Source: Paenibacillus dendritiformis (GTDB lineage: Bacteria; Bacillota; Bacilli; Paenibacillales; Paenibacillaceae). Taken from it: 64,000 nt of DNA. The stretch covers positions 46,936 through 110,935 of the forward strand of contig NZ_LDIG01000131.1 of the NCBI RefSeq assembly GCF_015845845.1, in the 5' to 3' direction. Every line of letters begins with the position of its first letter. Within the stretch, counting starts at the first letter, position 1. Positions 51,521 to 60,265 of the stretch are shown here, piece after piece. Position numbers and translations under genes: made by a program. The notes under the pieces are model-generated. The model did no database searches. It was not told the origin of the DNA and saw only the letters and a list, made by a program, of their open reading frames with translations.

Positions 51521-52063
51521 TTACAGCTCTTCGACAACGAGATTATCATTCGTAAAGACGCAAATTTCCGCCGCAATATGCAGGGCGGCTTCAGCCATTT
51601 CACGCGCGGACAGATGCGGCGAATGCCGCTTGAGGGCGCGGGCCGCCGCCAGCGCGAACGATCCGCCCGATCCGATGGCGATCACTTCGTCATCCGGCTC
51701 GATGATTTCTCCGCCGCCCGAAATAAGCAGCACATGCTGCGCATCCATTACAATCATCAGCGCCTCCAGCTTGCGAAGCACCTTATCCTGGCGCCAATCC
51801 TTCGCCAACTCGACAGCCGCCCGCTGCAGGTTGCCATGATGCTCCTCCAGCTTGCCTTCGAACTTCTCGAACAGCGTAATCGCATCCGCGACCGATCCGG
51901 CGAATCCCGCCAGCACCTGGCCGCGATACAGCCGCCGCACCTTGCGCGCATGCTGCTTCATAATCATGTTGTTCCCAAAGGTTACTTGACCGTCTCCCGC
52001 AATGGCGGCCTGCCCGTTATGTCTTACCGCGCAGATGGTCGTGGCATGAAATTGATATTCCAC
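51521..52063 (-). CDS. hslV: HslV (ClpQ) threonine/serine-type peptidase
   Basis: 180 residues. Proteasome-beta-like protease subunit. [20 protein letters not shown] then [32 protein letters not shown], and [17 protein letters not shown]. The start is GTG at 52063 with AGGAGG, giving M-E-Y-Q-F-H-A before the conserved TT. Typical HslV begins M-TT, and B. subtilis ClpQ has Ser at position 2; neither holds here and no start codon lies next to the TT, so the N-terminus probably needs processing. The xerC/codV gene usual upstream is missing. Confidence 0.94.
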   Translation of the reverse strand: MEYQFHATTICAVRHNGQAAIAGDGQVTFGNNMIMKQHARKVRRLYRGQVLAGFAGSVADAITLFEKFEGKLEEHHGNLQRAAVELAKDWRQDKVLRKLEALMIVMDAQHVLLISGGGEIIEPDDEVIAIGSGGSFALAAARALKRHSPHLSAREMAEAALHIAAEICVFTNDNLVVEEL

Positions 52064-52125
52064 CGAAGCTCAACCTCCTGTCTATTATTCATCGGCTAGG
52101 ACTAAAGAATCAATAAATAAAAATG

Positions 52126-52165
52126 AAAAGGAAACGGCACCGATCCGTGGCGAGCCGCTTCCTTT
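52126..52165 (-). terminator. Intrinsic terminator after trmFO
   Basis: On the minus strand AAAGGAAGCGGC and a GCCGTTTCCTTTT arm form a long stem around a loop of about 14 nt, followed by CATTTTTATTT. It separates trmFO from hslV. Confidence 0.75.
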
Positions 52166-52180
52166 CCGCTGCACAAGCTG

Positions 52181-53506
52181 TTATGTGTTGAACAGACCCG
52201 CTTCGTCCCGGTACGCCTTCAAAGAATGGAGAGCGCGATGGGCCAGCGCTTCGTTCTTCTCTTTTTTGTTGCGGATCCGCTGCCCAAGCGGCGGGAAGAG
52301 GCCAAAATTGGCGTTCATCGGCTGGAAATGCTTGAAATCGGCGGTCGTAATATAACGCGCCATGCTTCCGAGCGCCGTATCCTCCGGAAGCAGGACCGGT
52401 TCGATCCCTTTGGCGTAACGAGCCGCGTTCAAGCCGGCCAGCAGTCCCGAAGCGGCCGATTCGACATAGCCCTCGACCCCGGTCATCTGTCCTGCGAAAA
52501 AGAGCGACGGGCGCCCCTTGAATTGATAGGTCGCTTCCAGCAGCTTTGGCGAATTGATGAAGGTGTTGCGGTGCATGACGCCATAGCGGACGAATTCCGC
52601 ATTCTCCAGCCCCGGAATCATCCGGAACACCCGCTTCTGCTCGCCCCATTTGAGATGGGTCTGGAACCCTACCATATTATAGAGCGTGCCCGCGGCGTTG
52701 TCCTGGCGAAGCTGGATGACCGCATACGGCGTCTTGCCGGTGCGCGGATCCGTCAACCCGACGGGCTTCATCGGCCCGAACAGCGCTGTCTGCTTCCCGC
52801 GGCGCATCATGACCTCGATCGGCATGCAGCCTTCGAAATAAATCTCTTTCTCGAACTCCTTCAATTCCGCCGTCTCGGCCGTAACAAGCGCCTCGTAGAA
52901 CGCATTGAACTCTTCCTCGTTCATCGGGCAGTTCAAATACGCCGCTTCTCCCTTGTCATAGCGGGAAGCCAGGAACACCTTGCTCATGTCGATGGAATCC
53001 TTCTCCACGATCGGCGCGGCCGCATCGTAAAAATAGAAGTATTCCTCATCCATCAGCGCCTTAATCTGGTCCGACAAGGCCGGCGACGTCAACGGCCCGG
53101 TAGCGATGACGGTAATGCCGTCCTGCGGAATCTCCGTCACTTCCTCATGGCGGACCTCGACGAGCGGATGCTCGCTCAGCCGCCGCGTAATCTCCCCGGA
53201 AAATCCGTCCCGGTCGACCGCGAGCGCGCCTCCGGCCGGAACCGCATGCTTATCCGCCGCTTGCATAATAAGCGAATTCATAAGGCGCATCTCTTCCTTT
53301 AATACGCCAACCGCGTTGCTTAGCCCGTTCGCGCGCAAGGAGTTGCTGCACACCAGCTCCGCGAACTGGCCCGTATGGTGGGCCGGCGTCTGCTTCGCCG
53401 GCCGCATCTCATAGAGCGTAACCGCAACTCCCTGCTGCGCAGCCTGCCATGCCGCCTCGCTGCCGGCCAAGCCCGCACCGATAACGGTTACTCTTGGCTT
53501 ATCCAT
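52181..53506 (-). CDS. trmFO: tRNA m5U54 methyltransferase, folate/FAD-dependent TrmFO
   Basis: 441 residues. Methylates U54 of tRNA with methylene-tetrahydrofolate. FAD motif [40 protein letters not shown] with VCSNSLRAN (GidA-like Cys); [20 protein letters not shown]; and [23 protein letters not shown] at 53506 after GAGGGGGATG. Between topA and hslV; formerly gid. Confidence 0.97.
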   Translation of the reverse strand: MDKPRVTVIGAGLAGSEAAWQAAQQGVAVTLYEMRPAKQTPAHHTGQFAELVCSNSLRANGLSNAVGVLKEEMRLMNSLIMQAADKHAVPAGGALAVDRDGFSGEITRRLSEHPLVEVRHEEVTEIPQDGITVIATGPLTSPALSDQIKALMDEEYFYFYDAAAPIVEKDSIDMSKVFLASRYDKGEAAYLNCPMNEEEFNAFYEALVTAETAELKEFEKEIYFEGCMPIEVMMRRGKQTALFGPMKPVGLTDPRTGKTPYAVIQLRQDNAAGTLYNMVGFQTHLKWGEQKRVFRMIPGLENAEFVRYGVMHRNTFINSPKLLEATYQFKGRPSLFFAGQMTGVEGYVESAASGLLAGLNAARYAKGIEPVLLPEDTALGSMARYITTADFKHFQPMNANFGLFPPLGQRIRNKKEKNEALAHRALHSLKAYRDEAGLFNT

Positions 53507-53578
53507 CTGTCTTACATCCCCCTCGGTTGCCTGCACCTGCTGCAGTATCCCTTTAGTTCATCTTATGCCTGCCCGCGC

Positions 53579-55669
53579 TTAATCATCCTCGTTGTCCTGC
53601 AGCATTTCATTATGATCGCACTGCGTGCATTGCAGCTTCGTTCCTTGCTTGCTCCGCTTCTCGACCATCAAGCTGCCGCAAGACGGACATGGCTTGACCG
53701 ATGGCCGGTCCCACATCACGTAATCGCAGTCCGGATAACGGTCGCAGCCGTAAAAGACGCGCCCCTTCTTGCTGCGGCGCTCGACCAGCTTGCCTTCCTT
53801 GCACTTCGGACAGGCTACGCCCGTATCCTTCACAATCGGACGCGTGTTGCGGCAATCCGGGAATCCGGAGCAGGCCAGGAACTTGCCGAAGCGGCCCATC
53901 TTGTACACAAAATGGCGTCCGCACTTCTCGCATATTTCATCGGACACTTCGTCCTCGATCTCGACTTCCTTCATTTCTTCCTCGGCGACCTTGAGCCGCT
54001 TCTCAAACGAATCATAGAAATCGTTGAGCACCTTCACCCAGTCCTGCTGGCCTTCTTCCACGTGGTCGAGATCTTCCTCCATATGGGCTGTGAACTCCAC
54101 ATCCAGAATCTCGGGGAAAAACTCTTCCATCTGCTGAATGACCAGTTCGCCCAGCTCGGTCGGAACGAATTTCTTCTCCTCGATGGCCACATAGCCGCGC
54201 TTCTGGATGGTCTCCAGCGTCGGCGCATAGGTGCTCGGTCTGCCGATGCCCAGTTCCTCCAGCGTCTTCACCAGTCTCGCCTCGGTATACCGCGGCGGGG
54301 GCTGGGTGAAATGCTGCTTCGGTTCGATCGCTTCCTGCTTCAGCTTGTCGCCCGTCTTGAGCGGAGGAAGCAATTTGTCATCCTCGACCGTACCGTCGTC
54401 ATTTCCCTCGACATAAACCTTCATGAACCCGGGAAAGCGCACCTTCGAGCCGTTGGCGCGGAACGTAACTTCTCCCGCCTGCAGATCGACCGTCATCGTA
54501 TCCATGATGGCGGACGTCATCTGGCTCGCCACGAACCGTTCCCATATCAGCTTGTAGAGGCGATGCTGATCGCGGCTGAGGAAGGGCTTCATCTGTTCCG
54601 GGCTGCGCATCACGGACGTGGGGCGAATCGCCTCGTGCGCATCCTGCGCATTCGCGGCCTTCTTGACATATTGCCGCGGCGTCTCCGGCACATATTCCGC
54701 TCCGAATTGGGAGCCGATATATTCCTTCGCTTCCTCCTGAGCCGTCGGCGATATCCGCGTCGAGTCTGTACGCATATAGGTGATGAGACCGACCGTGCCT
54801 TCCTTGCCCAGGTCCACCCCTTCATACAGCTGCTGCGCGACGGACATCGTCTTGGCCGCGCGGAAATTCAGCTTCCGTGCCGCTTCCTGCTGCAGCGAGC
54901 TCGTCGTAAAGGGAGCGGACGGATGGCGAAGCCGTTCCTTCTCCTTCACCTCGGAGACGACAAAGGACTGCTTCTTCAGCGCCGCCAGCACTTCATTCAC
55001 TTCGGCCTCGTTCGCCAGCTCCTTCTTCACGCCATTCATGCCGTAGAACTTGGCTTCGAACTTGGACTTGCCCGCTTCAAGCTTGGCGGTTATCGTCCAG
55101 TACTCTTCGGGGATGAAGGCGTTGATTTCATTCTCCCGGTCAATAATCAGCTTCACGGATACCGACTGCACCCGCCCTGCTGACAGCCCTTTCTTCACCT
55201 TCTTCCACAAAAGAGGGCTGATCTTGTACCCGACCAGCCGGTCGAGAATGCGCCGCGCTTGCTGAGCGTGAACGAGGTCCATATTGATTTGACGCGGCGA
55301 TTTGAACGCGTCCTTCACGGCCTGCTTCGTAATCTCATTGAAGACGACGCGGCAGGCTTCCGTCTCATCCAATTCGAGCGCATGCGCCAAATGCCAAGCG
55401 ATCGCTTCTCCTTCGCGGTCGGGGTCGGCCGCGAGGTACACTTTTTTCACTTTCTTTCTTGCATCTTTCAATTCTTTGAGCACGCTGCCTTTGCCGCGAA
55501 TCGTGATGTACTTCGGGGCGAAATCTTGCTCTATTTCAACGCCGATCTGGCTCTTGGGCAAATCACGCACATGTCCCATAGACGCTTTGACGATATATTT
55601 GCTGCCTAAATATTTCCCGATTGTCTTCGCCTTCGCAGGCGACTCGACAATGACTAATGAATCCGCCAT
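53579..55669 (-). CDS. topA: DNA topoisomerase I
   Basis: 696 residues, type [28 protein letters not shown] and [17 protein letters not shown]; catalytic Tyr in [18 protein letters not shown]; gate domains; and a C-terminal set of Cys4 zinc motifs ([11 protein letters not shown] ... CSGFPDC; CPKCKEG ... CDRYPDC; CPSCGS ... CTQCDH). Relaxes negative supercoils. ATG after GAGGAGGG. Confidence 0.98.
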   Translation of the reverse strand: MADSLVIVESPAKAKTIGKYLGSKYIVKASMGHVRDLPKSQIGVEIEQDFAPKYITIRGKGSVLKELKDARKKVKKVYLAADPDREGEAIAWHLAHALELDETEACRVVFNEITKQAVKDAFKSPRQINMDLVHAQQARRILDRLVGYKISPLLWKKVKKGLSAGRVQSVSVKLIIDRENEINAFIPEEYWTITAKLEAGKSKFEAKFYGMNGVKKELANEAEVNEVLAALKKQSFVVSEVKEKERLRHPSAPFTTSSLQQEAARKLNFRAAKTMSVAQQLYEGVDLGKEGTVGLITYMRTDSTRISPTAQEEAKEYIGSQFGAEYVPETPRQYVKKAANAQDAHEAIRPTSVMRSPEQMKPFLSRDQHRLYKLIWERFVASQMTSAIMDTMTVDLQAGEVTFRANGSKVRFPGFMKVYVEGNDDGTVEDDKLLPPLKTGDKLKQEAIEPKQHFTQPPPRYTEARLVKTLEELGIGRPSTYAPTLETIQKRGYVAIEEKKFVPTELGELVIQQMEEFFPEILDVEFTAHMEEDLDHVEEGQQDWVKVLNDFYDSFEKRLKVAEEEMKEVEIEDEVSDEICEKCGRHFVYKMGRFGKFLACSGFPDCRNTRPIVKDTGVACPKCKEGKLVERRSKKGRVFYGCDRYPDCDYVMWDRPSVKPCPSCGSLMVEKRSKQGTKLQCTQCDHNEMLQDNEDD

Positions 55670-55697
55670 AGGCGCACCCTCCTCTCCAATCTCCTCT

Positions 55698-56816
55698 TCA
55701 TATCCATATCGAATGGTATACGGCTCCCTGGGCCTCCCGAACTCTCTGTTTTAATTGTAAGGATAACAAAATTCGATGCAGCTCCGCAAATGGGAGGCCG
55801 CTCGCAAGGAGCAGTTCCTCAAATGTACTGCCTTCCAGGCGAATCAATTCGCATATCCGGCGCTCCTCCTCGGTGAGCGATTCGCTCTCGGTGAGGCCGA
55901 CCGTTCCATTATTGTACGGCAAAGTGACTGTTGTCAACCGCGCCTTCAATTCTTCCATTATATCTTCGGCATGCGCAATCGGTCTGGCCCCGTTCCTCAT
56001 AAGAAATAACGGCCCTGCCGATTTGGGCGACGTAACGGGTCCGGGGACGACGAAAACCTCCCTGAACGTTTCCGTCGCAAAATCGGCGGTGATCAGCGCG
56101 CCGCTGCCCATGGCGGCCTCCACGACGACGGTGCCGAGCGTCAGGCCGGCAATAATGCGGTTGCGCCGGGGGAACAAGCCGGGATGAGACGGGGTGCCAA
56201 GCGGATACTCCGTGATGACGATGCCGGACTCGGCGATCCGTCTCGCCAAATTCGCATTCTCATAGGGATAGATGCGATCGAAGGCCGTGCCCATCACCGC
56301 AGCGGTCCGTCCCTGGATGAGAGCGCCTTCATGACTGCAAGCATCGATGCCTCTCGCCAGCCCGCTGACGATAAGGAACCCGGCGCATCCCAACTGCTCG
56401 GCCAATTGAAGGGCAACCTTCTTGCCATAAACGGTAGGATTGCGCGTTCCCACGATGGCAATCGCATCGGTGGACAACACGCTCCAATCCCCTTTCCCGT
56501 ACAATATCCAAGGCGGCTGCGGAATCTCCTGCAGCAGCGGAGGATAGCATTCATCCCAGCGGGTAATCCATCCAATCCCGGCACGCAGAGCCAGTTCCAG
56601 CCTCTCTTCCAGCTTGTCTGCCCGAAAGCCTGCCGCAAGCTTCCTGGCCATCGATGGCTTCATTCCTAATTCTGCCCACTCCGCTGCCGGACGGTTCAGC
56701 CAATCCGCCAATCCGCCGAATCCGACGCGCTCCCCTAACGCGCGAATCGTATGCCAGCCGATACCGTTGATTTCATGCAACGCAAACACGAGCTCCCGTT
56801 CCGTCCAATTGCCCAT
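55698..56816 (-). CDS. dprA: DNA-processing protein DprA (Smf)
   Basis: 372 residues. Loads RecA on incoming ssDNA in transformation. N-terminal helix-hairpin-helix/SAM-like domain ([17 protein letters not shown]), Rossmann-type core ([72 protein letters not shown]), and a C-terminal winged-helix ([20 protein letters not shown]). ATG after GAAGGAGAG. Confidence 0.96.
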   Translation of the reverse strand: MGNWTERELVFALHEINGIGWHTIRALGERVGFGGLADWLNRPAAEWAELGMKPSMARKLAAGFRADKLEERLELALRAGIGWITRWDECYPPLLQEIPQPPWILYGKGDWSVLSTDAIAIVGTRNPTVYGKKVALQLAEQLGCAGFLIVSGLARGIDACSHEGALIQGRTAAVMGTAFDRIYPYENANLARRIAESGIVITEYPLGTPSHPGLFPRRNRIIAGLTLGTVVVEAAMGSGALITADFATETFREVFVVPGPVTSPKSAGPLFLMRNGARPIAHAEDIMEELKARLTTVTLPYNNGTVGLTESESLTEEERRICELIRLEGSTFEELLLASGLPFAELHRILLSLQLKQRVREAQGAVYHSIWI

Positions 56817-56932
56817 ATCAGCAACTCTCCTTCACTTTCCGGAAAGCATGCGTCCGCTTCCCTTATTTTGCTTGAGATAAGATCAGAATGCAAGCATGAA
56901 CTACGCTTTCTTTGCAATAAATGGCTAAAAAG

Positions 56933-56961
56933 ATATTATTAAGTAATTTGATTGGGATCAA
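56933..56961 (-). promoter_or_regulatory. Sigma-A-like promoter for dprA-topA
   Basis: Minus strand: TTGATC (56961-56956), 17-bp spacer, TAATAT (56938-56933). Start would be near 56926, about 110 nt before the dprA ATG. Confidence 0.6.
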
Positions 56962-57099
56962 TTCCAGCATTGACTACGCGGGTCTGGAACTCGCATGTCC
57001 GGGGTAACCGGTTCGCCCATTTACCCGATTCGTGCAAACAACTCAGGTCGCTCCATTTCCTCCATTTCGCATCGTCCGCGCGCTTCGCTCAATGCAGCC

Positions 57100-57283
57100 G
57101 CAAAGTCCGGCAGAGCAATTCGCATGCTTCACTCCGTCGGGAACATCACACGGGCGCGCCGGTGCCCAGTTCGCTCTACTTGATTCAGTCCGTCCAAGAA
57201 GGGCAGTCGCAAAGTCCGGGCAGGCAGTTCGCATGGTTCAGTCCGTCGGGAACGTCACACGGGCGCGCCGGTGCCCACTCCCC
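57100..57283. repeat. Direct repeat, two units about 109 bp apart
   Basis: 57100-57175 and 57209-57283 are about 75-bp copies with few differences. Both share GCAAAGTCCGG, TTCGCATG, TCCGTCGGGAAC and the block CACACGGGCGCGCCGGTGCC. Shorter diverged relatives (GTTCGCCCATTT, CAATTCGCCCAGTG) extend over 56990-57360. There is no gene on either strand. This fills most of the left half of the 900-bp gap 56817-57716. Confidence 0.75.
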
Positions 57284-57368
57284 TCACTTCATCTAGTCCT
57301 TCCCGTTGGAGCAGTCCGCACAATGATGTCCAGTTGGACCAATTCGCCCAGTGCGCCCCGTCGAGTTG

Positions 57369-57556
57369 AAATCCTGCAAATCTACATCAATTTCCGACAT
57401 TTGGCCTTATATTTGCTCAAATTACTGCATAAGTGCATCTTTTTCGCTAATTAGTTCTCAATTTTATCAAATGATGCTAAAATTCCTTTATTTTTTCAGG
57501 AATGCGTTCACCGCATCGTCACGCACATGAAAATACTGCAGTTTCGCAGGATTTTT
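57369..57556 (-). repeat. 188-bp structured dispersed element, copy B
   Basis: The minus strand of this segment aligns without a gap to 18803-18989. Left end AAAAATCCTGCGAAACTGCA, hairpin ATTCCTG...AGGAAT at offset 54, AAAAAGATG near offset 114, GCAGTAATTT, and right end TGCAGGATT. In both places it lies next to a tandem-repeat array. Confidence 0.7.
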
Positions 57557-57612
57557 AGGTACTGCCGCTCATCTCTTGGCAGCTAAATTTGCAAGAAATC
57601 CTCCGTCGTAAC

Positions 57613-57665
57613 AAAAAAGCAACCTTCCCCGCTCGAAATCATTCGAGCTGACAGAAAGGTTGCTT
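57613..57665 (-). terminator. Strong intrinsic terminator after sucD
   Basis: Minus strand: AAGCAACCTT and AAGGTTGCTT base arms, an inner GCTCGAA/TTCGAGC stem, and a TTTTTT tail. It ends sucC-sucD. Confidence 0.9.
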
Positions 57666-57716
57666 ACCTATCGCTTCAATATATATGGATAAATGTAAAG
57701 GTGGTTTAGGTTAGAC

Positions 57717-58661
57717 TTAAGCTTTGGTCTGCGGCTGTGTCGTGCATTGCTCAAGCAGGCCGCGTTCTTCCAGTACGGATACAAGCGTGCTGCCCATTTC
57801 CGCTGGCGTCGGCGCCACCTTGATGCCGCAAGCTTCCAGCTTGGCCGTCTTCTCGCCAGCCGTGCCCTTGCCTCCGGAAATTATCGCGCCGGCATGACCC
57901 ATCCGCTTGCCCGGAGGCGCGGTAGCTCCTCCGATGAAGCCGACGACCGGCTTCTTCATATTGGCCTGGATCCACTCGGCAGCCTCTTCCTCGGCCGTGC
58001 CGCCGATCTCCCCGATCATGATGACGGCATACGTATCCGGATCCTCATTGAACATATGAAGCACATCGATGAATTCCGAGCCTTTGACCGGGTCTCCGCC
58101 GATGCCGACGGCTGTCGACTGGCCGATGCCGCGAGTCGTCAATTGATGAACGGCTTCATACGTCAATGTTCCGCTTCGGGAGACGACCCCAACATGTCCC
58201 GGTGTATGGATGTAGCCCGGCATGATGCCGATCTTGCATTCGCCCGGCGTAATGACGCCCGGACAGTTCGGACCGACAAGACGAGTGCGCTTGCCCTCCA
58301 TATAGCGCTTCACTTTGACCATATCGAGTACCGGAATGCCTTCCGTGATGCAGATAACCAGATCAAGATCCGCATCGACGGCTTCCATAATCGAATCGGC
58401 CGCGAACGCCGGCGGCACGTAAATGACGCTGACCGTCGCGCCGGTCTCGCGCTTCGCTTCGAGCACCGAATTGAAAATCGGGAGAGAGACGGTCTGCCCG
58501 TTGTCGAGCTCGATGTCGATCTTCGTTCCGCCTTTGCCCGGCGTTACGCCGCCCACCATATTAGTGCCGTATTCCAAGGCTCCCTTCGTATGGAACATTC
58601 CCGTTGAGCCCGTAATCCCTTGCGTAATAACCTTCGTATCTTTATTAATTAAGATGCTCAT
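57717..58661 (-). CDS. sucD: Succinyl-CoA ligase (ADP-forming) alpha subunit
   Basis: 314 residues. TCA-cycle succinyl-CoA synthetase. CoA-binding domain [20 protein letters not shown], the [20 protein letters not shown] region, [18 protein letters not shown], and the phospho-His loop [23 protein letters not shown] after GAGGAGATG; 27 bp from sucC. Confidence 0.98.
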   Translation of the reverse strand: MSILINKDTKVITQGITGSTGMFHTKGALEYGTNMVGGVTPGKGGTKIDIELDNGQTVSLPIFNSVLEAKRETGATVSVIYVPPAFAADSIMEAVDADLDLVICITEGIPVLDMVKVKRYMEGKRTRLVGPNCPGVITPGECKIGIMPGYIHTPGHVGVVSRSGTLTYEAVHQLTTRGIGQSTAVGIGGDPVKGSEFIDVLHMFNEDPDTYAVIMIGEIGGTAEEEAAEWIQANMKKPVVGFIGGATAPPGKRMGHAGAIISGGKGTAGEKTAKLEACGIKVAPTPAEMGSTLVSVLEERGLLEQCTTQPQTKA

Positions 58662-58688
58662 CGCTCATTCATCTCCTCGTCGACAAAA

Positions 58689-59849
58689 TTATTGAACCAA
58701 AGCGACAATTTTCTGCGCTCCATCCGCCATCGAATCAGCCGCGACAATGTTCAATCCCGACTCGTTCAGGATGCGCTTGCCGAGATCGACATTCGTCCCT
58801 TCCAGACGGACGACGAGCGGACGATCCAGTCCGATTTGCTTCGCAGCTTCCACGACGCCGTTCGCAATGACGTCGCAGCGCATAATGCCGCCGAAGATGT
58901 TGACGAAGATTCCTTTTACTTGGTCATCCGACAAGATGATCTTGAATGCTTCCGTTACCTTCTCTGTCGTGGCTCCGCCGCCGACATCAAGGAAGTTGGC
59001 CGGTTCGCCGCCGTAATATTTGATAATATCCATCGTCGCCATCGCCAGTCCGGCCCCGTTCACCATGCAGCCGATATTTCCGTCCAGCGCGATGTAGCTC
59101 AGGTCGAATTTGGACGCTTGAATCTCCTTCTCGTCCTCTTCGTCGAGATCGCGCAGCTCTTGAATATCCTTATGGCGGAACAGCGCGTTGGAGTCGAAGT
59201 TCAGCTTCGCGTCAAGCGCCATCACTTGTCCGTCGCCGGTCACGACCAGCGGATTGATCTCCGCGATGGAGCAATCCTTGTCAACGAATGCCTGATAAAG
59301 AGCCAGCATGAATTTGACCGCTTTGTTGACCAATTCTGCCGGGATGTTGATCGCATAGGCGAGGCGGCGCGCCTGGAACACTTGCAGGCCGACAGCCGGG
59401 TCGATAACTTCCTTGAAAATTTTCTCCGGAGTCTTCGCTGCCACTTCCTCGATCTCGGTGCCGCCTTCCTCCGAAGCCATCATCACGACGCGGCCGGTTG
59501 CGCGATCAACGACGACGCCGACATAATATTCTTTCTTGATGTCACAGCCTTGCTCGATGAGCAAGCGCTTGATTTCCTTGCCTTCCGGGCCTGTCTGATG
59601 CGTTACCAACACTTTGCCGAGCAGTTCCGACGCGTATGCGCGCACCTCGTCCAGGTTTTTCGCAATCTTGACGCCGCCCGCCTTGCCTCGACCGCCAGCA
59701 TGAATCTGAGCTTTCACCACGACAACGGACGTCCCGAGCTCCTTGGCCGCTTCAATGGCTTCATCCGCCGTAAAAGCAACCTTGCCGTTCGGAACCGCAA
59801 CGCCGTATTGCTTCAATACTTCCTTGCCTTGGTACTCATGAATATTCAT
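58689..59849 (-). CDS. sucC: Succinyl-CoA ligase (ADP-forming) beta subunit
   Basis: 386 residues. ATP-grasp domain [59 protein letters not shown] then [15 protein letters not shown], and the ligase domain [20 protein letters not shown] then [14 protein letters not shown] and [20 protein letters not shown]. First gene of sucCD; its upstream region carries a candidate cre site. Confidence 0.98.
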   Translation of the reverse strand: MNIHEYQGKEVLKQYGVAVPNGKVAFTADEAIEAAKELGTSVVVVKAQIHAGGRGKAGGVKIAKNLDEVRAYASELLGKVLVTHQTGPEGKEIKRLLIEQGCDIKKEYYVGVVVDRATGRVVMMASEEGGTEIEEVAAKTPEKIFKEVIDPAVGLQVFQARRLAYAINIPAELVNKAVKFMLALYQAFVDKDCSIAEINPLVVTGDGQVMALDAKLNFDSNALFRHKDIQELRDLDEEDEKEIQASKFDLSYIALDGNIGCMVNGAGLAMATMDIIKYYGGEPANFLDVGGGATTEKVTEAFKIILSDDQVKGIFVNIFGGIMRCDVIANGVVEAAKQIGLDRPLVVRLEGTNVDLGKRILNESGLNIVAADSMADGAQKIVALVQ

Positions 59850-60049
59850 TGTGCATCCCCCTAACCCATCGTTAGCCTCTTAGGCCGTGTAGCGACGCGT
59901 AGCCATTGGAGCCGGTGGCATGATAGACCGTATCCATTGCAGACAGAATCTGCCATGCTCCGTCTCCTGGCGCGGCCGTGAACGCGGAACCGCTTCCATC
60001 GCTTCAAAAAAACGCGTTCTTCCGCGGAAAATATATACAGTCCTCCAAT

Positions 60050-60058
60050 ATTGTATCA
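60050..60058 (-). promoter_or_regulatory. Extended -10 promoter candidate for sucCD
   Basis: Minus strand TGATACAAT: a TG-extended -10 with TACAAT (60055-60050). The position where a -35 would lie reads AGGAAA and overlaps the cre-like site. Leader of about 195 nt to the sucC ATG; no gene or other clear structure was seen in it. Confidence 0.5.
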
Positions 60059-60063
60059 TGTTT

Positions 60064-60077
60064 TTAAAACGCTTTCC
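60064..60077 (-). promoter_or_regulatory. Candidate CcpA catabolite-response element (cre)
   Basis: Minus strand GGAAAGCGTTTTAA matches the consensus TGWAARCGYTWNCW at 12 of 14 positions. It lies immediately upstream of the sucCD -10, so CcpA binding would block the promoter. Glucose repression of TCA-cycle genes by CcpA is known in Bacillus; here it is inferred. Confidence 0.55.
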
Positions 60078-60128
60078 TCTCTATTTCGAGCAGAAAGTAC
60101 ATTTTTTTGATATCATTATCATCTATTA

Positions 60129-60144
60129 ATGAGATGAATCTCAT
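60129..60144. promoter_or_regulatory. Perfect 7-2-7 palindrome upstream of the comM promoter
   Basis: ATGAGATGAATCTCAT, arms ATGAGAT/ATCTCAT, 5 bp upstream of the comM -35 and between the two divergent promoters. It looks like a dimeric repressor or activator site. A neighbouring TGATATCATTATCA (60107-60121 area) resembles a degenerate Fur-type box. Confidence 0.5.
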
Positions 60145-60149
60145 ATCCA

Positions 60150-60179
60150 TTGACGGAGGAGCTGTCATACTCCTATAAT
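60150..60179 (+). promoter_or_regulatory. Sigma-A promoter for comM/yifB
   Basis: TTGACG (60150-60155), 18-bp spacer, TATAAT (60174-60179). Start near 60186, leader about 80 nt. With the sucCD promoter this accounts for the 416-bp gap 59850-60265. Confidence 0.8.
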
Positions 60180-60265
60180 ATTAATATATTTAGGGACGAT
60201 AAGGAAGCACCTTTCCCCTGCATCGGCCTGTGCGGCCACGATGAAGGAAGGAGAGGTGTTTTTAC

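Noticed and set aside
52064..52125. SigD-type promoter before hslV (GCCGATGA)
   Set aside because: The -10-like word is present, but the matching TAAA element at the right spacing is not.
53375..55183. 602-residue plus-strand open frame inside topA/trmFO
   Set aside because: Runs antisense through two well-defined genes with no ribosome binding site or recognisable domain.
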